Source of the DNA: Smittium culicis
Lineage: Eukaryota > Kickxellomycota > Harpellomycetes > Harpellales > Legeriomycetaceae
Assembly: GCA_001970855.1 (NCBI GenBank)
Contig: LSSN01002022.1
Coordinates: forward strand, 1-13,028
Direction of reading: 5' to 3'
Length of the DNA stretch: 13,028 bases
In this document: in pieces, positions 9,233-13,028 of the stretch
Layout: the number at the start of each line of letters is the position of its first letter
How positions within the stretch are numbered: the stretch's first letter is position 1
Translations under genes and position numbers: made by a program
The notes under the pieces: generated by a model
What the model saw: only the letters and a program-made list of their open reading frames with translations
Databases searched by the model: none
Told to the model about the DNA's origin: nothing

Positions 9233-9643
9233 ATAAACCGAATTATTAAAAGCAAAGGTAATTGGATTGGCCTCACCGCACTTCATTCCAAACTGAGGCT
9301 GGGCCTCGAGAACGTCGAGAAAATGCGAACGATAAGCTACAGGACTGCCCAGCGCATGGCCAACGCCAAAATTATCGACCGAAAATACAAAAAAATTTTT
9401 CCCTTCTGCAGCCTTCAGACCCCTGAGACAGATGACCACATATTATTAGACTGCGCCCTGTGGCGCAGAGTCAGAAACGAATCGATTGGCCGGTTCATAC
9501 CAGCTTCGATCTGCTCAGACAGCAATTTATTGCTTTTGAATTCTGATGAAGCCCGGTTGAGGCTAGTCGGGATACTTCTTGGGAGGGAGTCTAAGCAATC
9601 TTATAGCCAGCTCCGCGCTGGCACCGCCGGTCAAAATTTCTAG
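9233..9643 (+). pseudogene. LINE pol C-terminal zinc-finger region
   Basis: Open from 9233 to TAG 9641-9643 (136 residues). It contains LRLGLENVEKMRTISYRTAQ, RMANAKIIDRKYKKIFPFCS and PETDDHILLDCALW. The C...H...C pattern is the C-terminal zinc finger of LINE/R2-like proteins (usual form CPxC-x(n)-ETxxHxLLxC); the first Cys of CPxC is Phe here. After the TAG the same frame continues for 18 codons as LETAKFLDGIHVARYLYF to TGA 9698-9700, so the TAG is probably a nonsense mutation. Confidence 0.8.
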
Positions 9644-9800
9644 CTGGAAACAGCGAAATTTTTGGATGGCATCCATGTTGCCAGATACTTGTATTTCTGA
9701 ATATAAGTGATAAAATGGCTCTATTATACAAATTTTCAGTGGGTACGGAGCCGCTAGAGCTGCGGAGGGGAGTCAATTGATTTTTTTTAAAAAAGTTTTT

Positions 9801-9952
9801 AATATTTTTTAAATTAATTTTCAAGGATTTTAATATTTTTTAAATTAGTTTTCAATGATTTTAATATTTTTTTAATTAATTTTCAATGATTTAATATTTT
9901 TTAAATTAATTTTCAATGATTTTATTGATATTTAAATAATTTTTCAATAGAT
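9801..9952. repeat. 31-base AT-rich tandem repeat, about five copies
   Basis: Units begin at 9801, 9832, 9863, 9893 and about 9924, with spacings of 31, 31, 30 and 31. Each unit contains an AATATTTTT part, a TTAATTTTC part and an AATGATTTT part; the last unit is degenerate. It starts about 100 bases after the LINE coding relic, so it may be the element's 3' tail or a minisatellite next to it. Confidence 0.85.
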
Positions 9953-9963
9953 AAAAAAAAAAA

Positions 9964-10056
9964 TTAGGTGTTACTAGACCACTTTTTTCGCATTTTTTTA
10001 TTTACTCCACTTAGATCTTTAAAATTAGCCTAGGGTTTTTTATCTGGTTCATAGTA
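9964..10056 (-). pseudogene. Coding-like fragment with an in-frame stop
   Basis: On the minus strand, after a good acceptor (ACTTACAG ending at 10057), the frame reads YYEPDKKP, TAG (10032-10030), then ANFKDLSGVNKKMRKKWSSN T and TAA at 9966-9964. Both halves look like protein in a single frame, which suggests a terminal exon carrying a nonsense mutation. Alternatively, splicing at CCCTAG|GCT would remove the TAG and start the exon at 10029. Family not recognised. Confidence 0.3.
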
Positions 10057-10076
10057 CTGTAAGTTTGAATTTAAGA

Positions 10077-10169
10077 TTATTGTTTTTTATCTAATACGAT
10101 TTTCTCCATTTTATTCTTGATTACTTTAAAATCATTATTATAATGATTATAACTTGAAAAATGGTATTG
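10077..10169 (-). pseudogene. Coding-like fragment or exon, 30 residues
   Basis: The minus-strand frame after the acceptor TATATTAG reads QYHFSSYNHYNNDFKVIKNK and then MEKIVLDKKQ before TAA. An internal GTATTAG could act as a donor to the fragment at 9964-10056. There is no family match; it could be chance, since the composition is A/T-driven. Confidence 0.2.
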
Positions 10170-10437
10170 CTAATATAGTTAAAGTTAAACTTACAAGCTT
10201 TGTGTTTTAAAATGGCTCTTATATACAATATAAAATATAATACCAAGATTACCATTTGATCTCAGTGCTCATTCAAAAAAAAAAAATGAATAAGGCCTCA
10301 CTTTTTTTAAATACCTACTGTTCAAAAAAACCAGATTATTTTGGGATACAATTGAAATTGATTTTTATCATTATTTTATTTTAAGCTAATAAATATCTTA
10401 TGTTTTAAATAAATTTGAATTGATTTAATTAATTATG

Positions 10438-10531
10438 CTATTTTGATTTTCGCTGATCTTTGCTACGAGCTTTTTCAATCAAATTTCTATATCTATTCAT
10501 CAAAATAGGATGAAACCAAAAGATAAAGAAA
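10438..10531 (-). pseudogene. Candidate terminal exon of an unidentified membrane protein
   Basis: The minus-strand frame after an acceptor (AATTTAG) reads FFIFWFHPILMNRYRNLIEK, then ARSKDQRKSK and TAG at 10440-10438. A hydrophobic end followed by a strongly basic tail is what a last transmembrane helix with a cytosolic tail looks like. Possible upstream coding (DIIKLNVLSGFYAHV at about 10575-10620, minus) can be joined only through a very short intron of about 40 bases, so I have no firm gene model. Family not recognised. Confidence 0.3.
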
Positions 10532-10821
10532 CTAAATTAAATACTGCATCTGTTTCTATTTTCTTACATAACACATGTGCATAGAATCCAGATAAAACAT
10601 TCAATTTAATGATATCTCTACCTAGTAATACTTAAAATAAAAGTATTTTTTATTGAATGTGTGAAGCTTTGAGTTTAACTCGGTTCTAATAAATTGAATT
10701 TGTTGAAATATTGAGCCCCTAGATCTAGCCTCTAGCTAAAGTGCTAATAAAAGCATGATAGTATGCATCTTGGTAGATAAAAAATGAATTTCTTACAATA
10801 TGTGCTAAAAGTTAAATACTC

Positions 10822-11098
10822 TTATCTGTTGAGTTCAGGGATATTGATATAAAACACTCCGGGTTGTGTTAAGCAGCTGAGCCGCTCCTGTTTCTAGAAG
10901 ATATTTCCATGTAAACTGTGTACTCCAAACCCTGATAATTGTTAAAATGCATTAAACTCCAAAATCAAATTACCTTGCGAGGATTTAGTATACCGTAGCT
11001 TTGAAAAGCTATCTTTACATTTTCAACTATGTCAAATAGCCTTATTCTTAGAATTACACAATAATATTAGAGCTTTGATTTGTCGATTCTGACGTATC
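10822..11098 (-). pseudogene. Candidate two-exon gene fragment, unidentified
   Basis: The minus-strand frame reads YVRIDKSKL, an in-frame TAA, then RLFDIVENVKIAFQSYGILN and PRK to a donor GTAATT at 10973. An 80-base intron ending TTCTAG at 10894 joins in phase to KQERLSCLTQPGVFYINIPE and LNR, with TAA at 10824-10822. The intron length and donor type match those of the MCMBP-like gene. The in-frame TAA at about 11069-11067 means either a missing intron boundary or a broken gene. I do not recognise the product. The next gene is divergent, starting at 11269. Confidence 0.35.
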
Positions 11099-11268
11099 CT
11101 AAATATTTATTTCAAAAAAAAACAGCCAATCAATACGCTACTATTAATAAAAGTCAAACTACTTATAATGAATCTAGTTGGCTAAAATTAGCTATACAGA
11201 AAAAGCTTTCAATGTAGAGTATAGGAATCAATAAAAGTCAAAAAGTAAAATTAAACTTTGTTTTTAAT

Positions 11269-13028
11269 ATGTATATCGATGGAATATTTCTTATCAATAA
11301 AGTATTTCTGTCCAAAAACTCTAATCCTAATCTTAGTTCTATAGGAATTATTCAATACTGCCCCTACTGTAACAAAAAAATAAAGTCCAAATCATTCGAG
11401 AAAAAATATCAGCATTCTAAGGCACTTAGATCCCCAAATACCACTTCTCCAACAAAAAATAAAAATAATACGCAGAAAAAAGAACTACAACTACTCTGTG
11501 AAAATTTAAACTGTAATTTTAACAAATCTTTAAACCCCGGAGTTTCTAATTTTGGGAGGATAATTAACACCCCAAAAAAGTTCGACAAATTTATAAATAA
11601 AAGGATTTATAAATATCATTTGAGTTTTCAAGCGATTTCAGGCGCTGATTATTTAAAAAATGGAAATCACCTAAATTCTAGCAAAAAATTCATCAGCATC
11701 AAAATAAGATGTTTTGGCAATCAGTTAGCTGAGTTATTTGGCGTTGATCCAAATTCCTGGGTTTTAAATTCATTCAATATTAATCAAAATCATGAGGTAG
11801 ACTTTAAATCAAATGTTCTATCATTCCCCTATACTAATTTCTTGGACAATGCTCAGCGATCAATTAGAAACTTTTTCGAAGGGAATTGGTTCTTTATGTG
11901 CTTAAAATCTAATAGCTTTGACACTTTAAATCCAAGCACACTTATGCCAAATGTACAACCTAGCTACATCATTACTAAAATTGAACCTGTGAACTACCAA
12001 ACTAATAATATGATAACTCAGAATAAGGATTTTAAAAAAATAATTGATATTTTTTTAAACTATAAGAATGATTATAACATTAGAGGTATCAATGGATTTA
12101 AGGACACGGTTACTAAAACTAATGATAATAGATCGAGCTTATCCGGATATTGTGATGATATAAACATAGAAAATTCTGATCTGGATGAAATACTAGAAAA
12201 ATTTGATTCCTTTGCGCTAGATAACAGTCTAGAATTTATAGATTGTGATGAGTGGGGTAGCGAATTTTATAACAACGCTTTTCTTGATTCTTCAAATGAT
12301 AACGAAGTAGATTCAATCCGCAAAATATCAAAAAGCAAGTCATTCCAAGAAAAAGATGAATTTGAAGAGTTCAACTTTGAAGAAATATGTTTTTCTGATG
12401 ATGACTTTATTTTTGAGGATACCATTAATAATTTAGACGATAATTCTGGTATTCCTGCCATTAGAATTAAAAAAACTAGCCCAGAAAGTTCAAAAATAAA
12501 GCATAAACCTCACAAGTTTAAAAATAAATATAATACTCCATTCAGAAGCTCTGAGCATGCGGTTAGTAATGAAAAAGTTTGGAATTCCATTCAATCTAAA
12601 ATCCTTGGTAGCGCAAAAAAGATTCATACAAACTCTTTCAAGGCCTGTGACGACTTTATTAACGATTTAATTAGTAACTCGCCTATAACTACAGATTCAT
12701 CTAAAAAACCCAACAGATCATTTTCTAAATCTCAGAAAATCTTAGACCCTTTACCTGGTAGTATAATTAAGACGAAATCTAAAAAGAGAAATAGAAAAAA
12801 AAATTATAACTCGATTAAAAAGTTTTTTGAATCTTGTAATAGTAAAAGTAAAATAGGGATTTTATCCACTAAACAGGCGTCTAGTATACCCTCTGATGTT
12901 TCAACTAATCACTTTTTAGCTAATTCTGTTTTTAAGCATGAGAGGAACAATTTATTTATTGCAAATACTCCAACAAAAACATCCAAATATAATAATTCAA
13001 ATAAAGCTAAACCTCTTTTACAGTATGG
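11269..13028 (+). CDS. Zinc-ribbon/OB-fold protein, RPA1 C-terminal or DDIAS (noxin)-like, N-terminal 586 residues (3' end outside window)
   Basis: Uninterrupted frame of 586 codons from ATG 11269 to the window edge. An in-frame TAG at 11215 and no other ATG between support this start, unless an upstream exon exists. Residues 1-30 (IFLINKVFLSKNS) form strands leading to C31PYC34; a second pair C77ENLNC82 completes a likely zinc ribbon. Then come YKYHLSFQAI (114-123), FISIKIRCFGNQLAELFGVD (about 141-160) and RNFFEGNWFFM (about 200-210), and the similarity fades by about 245. This order of strands, Cys pairs, FGxxxxxLFG and F-x-G-x-W-F-F is that of the RPA70 C-terminal OB fold, and closest in my memory to the N-terminus of DDIAS/noxin, a genome-stability protein. 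Residues 285-390 are acidic; 501-512 (KTKSKKRNRKKN) is a likely nuclear signal. Single-stranded DNA binding and nuclear location are inferences. No intron is seen. Confidence 0.65.
   Translation, partial: MYIDGIFLINKVFLSKNSNPNLSSIGIIQYCPYCNKKIKSKSFEKKYQHSKALRSPNTTSPTKNKNNTQKKELQLLCENLNCNFNKSLNPGVSNFGRIINTPKKFDKFINKRIYKYHLSFQAISGADYLKNGNHLNSSKKFISIKIRCFGNQLAELFGVDPNSWVLNSFNINQNHEVDFKSNVLSFPYTNFLDNAQRSIRNFFEGNWFFMCLKSNSFDTLNPSTLMPNVQPSYIITKIEPVNYQTNNMITQNKDFKKIIDIFLNYKNDYNIRGINGFKDTVTKTNDNRSSLSGYCDDINIENSDLDEILEKFDSFALDNSLEFIDCDEWGSEFYNNAFLDSSNDNEVDSIRKISKSKSFQEKDEFEEFNFEEICFSDDDFIFEDTINNLDDNSGIPAIRIKKTSPESSKIKHKPHKFKNKYNTPFRSSEHAVSNEKVWNSIQSKILGSAKKIHTNSFKACDDFINDLISNSPITTDSSKKPNRSFSKSQKILDPLPGSIIKTKSKKRNRKKNYNSIKKFFESCNSKSKIGILSTKQASSIPSDVSTNHFLANSVFKHERNNLFIANTPTKTSKYNNSNKAKPLLQY

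Larger units (their letters stand above)
7628..9700 (+). mobile_element. Degenerate non-LTR (LINE) retrotransposon remnant
   Basis: A single sense-strand series of broken frames with the domain order of a LINE ORF2: linker before the reverse transcriptase (7628-7783), reverse transcriptase (about 7899-8723), thumb/connection fragments (8730-9147), and the C-terminal zinc-finger region (9233-9700). It is clearly more GC-rich than the flanks, as expected for an inserted element. The frame changes at about 8032 and in the T run at 8439-8447, and there are many stops, so it cannot make a working enzyme. No endonuclease domain was found upstream, so it is probably 5' truncated or decayed beyond recognition. 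It resembles the LINE-type pol genes common in early-diverging fungi, but the clade is not established. Confidence 0.85.

Noticed and set aside
9179..9439. Minus-strand frame of 86 residues
   Set aside because: Antisense to the LINE C-terminal zinc-finger region.
10261..10290. ATTCA/TGAAT hairpin with a poly(A) loop
   Set aside because: A short stem around a homopolymer is expected by chance in this DNA.
12267..12461. Minus-strand frame of 64 residues
   Set aside because: Antisense shadow of the acidic part of the RPA/DDIAS-like frame (GAA/GAT codons read backwards as TTC/ATC).

Overview
The window looks like nuclear DNA of an intron-rich, very AT-rich eukaryote, most likely a fungus. The evidence is the C-terminal part of an OPT-family oligopeptide transporter, a 13-exon gene with short GT-AG introns (67-119 bases) for a homologue of the MCM-complex-binding protein MCMBP, and a decayed non-LTR (LINE) retrotransposon. 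Twelve introns in one gene and the presence of MCMBP argue against budding yeasts. An early-diverging lineage such as Harpellales or another zoopagomycete would fit, but that is an inference from base composition and gene style. All assigned frames read with the standard code.

Layout: 3-446 (+) is the 3' end of the OPT transporter gene. 942-3724 (-) is a complete MCMBP-like gene, tail to tail with the transporter. From 3725 to about 7627 lies about 4 kb of AT-rich DNA with few recognisable features. Within it, 4138-4778 holds three short open, coding-like islands on the minus strand and a pair of hairpins followed by a T run, and 5582-5722 holds a small plus-strand ORF ending in a TA microsatellite. 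7628-9700 (+) is a dead LINE: reverse transcriptase and a C-terminal zinc-finger region, broken by frameshifts and stops and with a damaged catalytic motif. A 31-base tandem repeat (9801-9952) follows it. 9964-11098 (-) contains fragments that read like exons of one or two decayed or unrecognised genes. 11269-13028 (+) is an uninterrupted frame of 586 codons that runs off the window edge. Its N-terminal 240 or so residues look like a zinc-ribbon-containing OB fold of the RPA1 C-terminal/DDIAS (noxin) type, followed by a long low-complexity acidic and then basic tail.

The two best genes, the MCMBP-like gene and the RPA/DDIAS-like gene, both belong to families linked to DNA replication and genome stability. 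They are about 7.5 kb apart with repeat-rich DNA between them, so shared regulation is not implied. The RPA/DDIAS-like protein is the most novel item; the minus-strand coding-like islands are the main unexplained structure. No tRNA, rRNA, CRISPR array or bacterial-type element was seen.
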